Assembly (NCBI GenBank): GCA_030531025.1
Contig: JAUMTV010000175.1
Coordinates: forward strand, 1-5,180
DNA from: Turicibacter sp.
Lineage (GTDB): Bacteria; Bacillota; Bacilli; MOL361; Turicibacteraceae
Length of the DNA: 5,180 nt
Direction: 5' to 3'
The stretch's first letter is position 1. Each line of letters opens with the position of its first letter. The notes beneath the pieces are model-generated. The model ran no database searches, was not told the DNA's origin, and saw nothing but the letters and a program-made list of their open reading frames with translations. This document shows, one piece after another, positions 5,137 to 5,180 of the stretch. The translations under genes were made by a program, and so were the position numbers.

Positions 5137-5180
5137 GGACGATAGTTGGCCTTGAACTTAAAAAGGACTAGAAACTGAGT

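Larger units (their letters stand above)
4950..5171 (+). pseudogene. Decayed small gene with a GDPFP-type peptide repeat
   Basis: An AAGGAAGAGG ribosome binding site precedes an ATG at 4950 that reads MKKEQIARIIAERAI and stops at 4995-4997. In the next useful frame, 4985 onward reads YISPDTFSSKMVGDPFPSKG and continues VDFFHKSLGDPFPTSG before stopping at 5129. A third unit, in a frame shifted by one base, reads VDTFSSKMVGDPWTIVG and ends LELKKD with a stop at 5169-5171. The three units share D-x-F, a lysine and GDP. The first and third are separated by exactly 100 bases, and removing that length gives one open frame from 4985 to 5171. I infer a gene broken by at least one frameshift and a 100-base duplication-like insertion. 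I do not recognise the protein family. The alternative is a non-coding repeat whose translation looks protein-like by chance. Confidence 0.35.

Overview
This is a low-GC (AT-rich) Bacillota window. Strong AGGAGG-type ribosome binding sites, TATAAT-type promoters and a FabT-like regulator beside an acyl carrier protein all fit that phylum. The species cannot be fixed from this stretch; a Turicibacter/Erysipelotrichia or lactic-acid-bacterium relative is only a guess.

Layout. Positions 1-52 hold a degenerate repeat in reverse orientation. Positions 53-257 are an AT-rich leader with a possible promoter. A class I SAM methyltransferase (258-863, +) meets an alpha/beta hydrolase (909-1682, -) tail to tail across a bidirectional terminator. 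A 295-base non-coding gap (1683-1977) carries the hydrolase promoter and the terminator of the next gene. Four more minus-strand genes follow: a secreted S11 D-Ala-D-Ala carboxypeptidase (1978-2946), a FabT-like MarR repressor (3046-3492), the acyl carrier protein AcpP (3662-3886) and a cytoplasmic parvulin/PrsA-type foldase (3989-4708). Positions 4709-4949 are non-coding. The right end (4950-5180) carries a ribosome binding site, a 15-codon reading frame and decayed repeats that look like the remains of a small gene.

How the genes work together. The clearest functional unit is acpP with the FabT-like regulator. In streptococci FabT represses fatty-acid synthesis genes with long-chain acyl-ACP as co-repressor. 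Here the regulator gene sits just downstream of acpP, and the acpP promoter has a FabT-like palindrome between its -35 and -10 elements. A strong terminator separates the two genes and each has its own promoter. The carboxypeptidase lies 99 bases downstream of the regulator with no clear terminator between them, so read-through is possible. The methyltransferase and hydrolase show no evident link to lipid synthesis.

Most notable observations. (1) The two window ends share a 26-base inverted repeat with one mismatch. (2) The right-end repeats read as a decayed peptide with a GDPFP-type repeat, and removing one 100-base repeat period restores a continuous reading frame. (3) There is a candidate FabT box in the acpP promoter. 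(4) Two perfect DnaA-box 9-mers lie in intergenic regions, one inside the regulator's own promoter.
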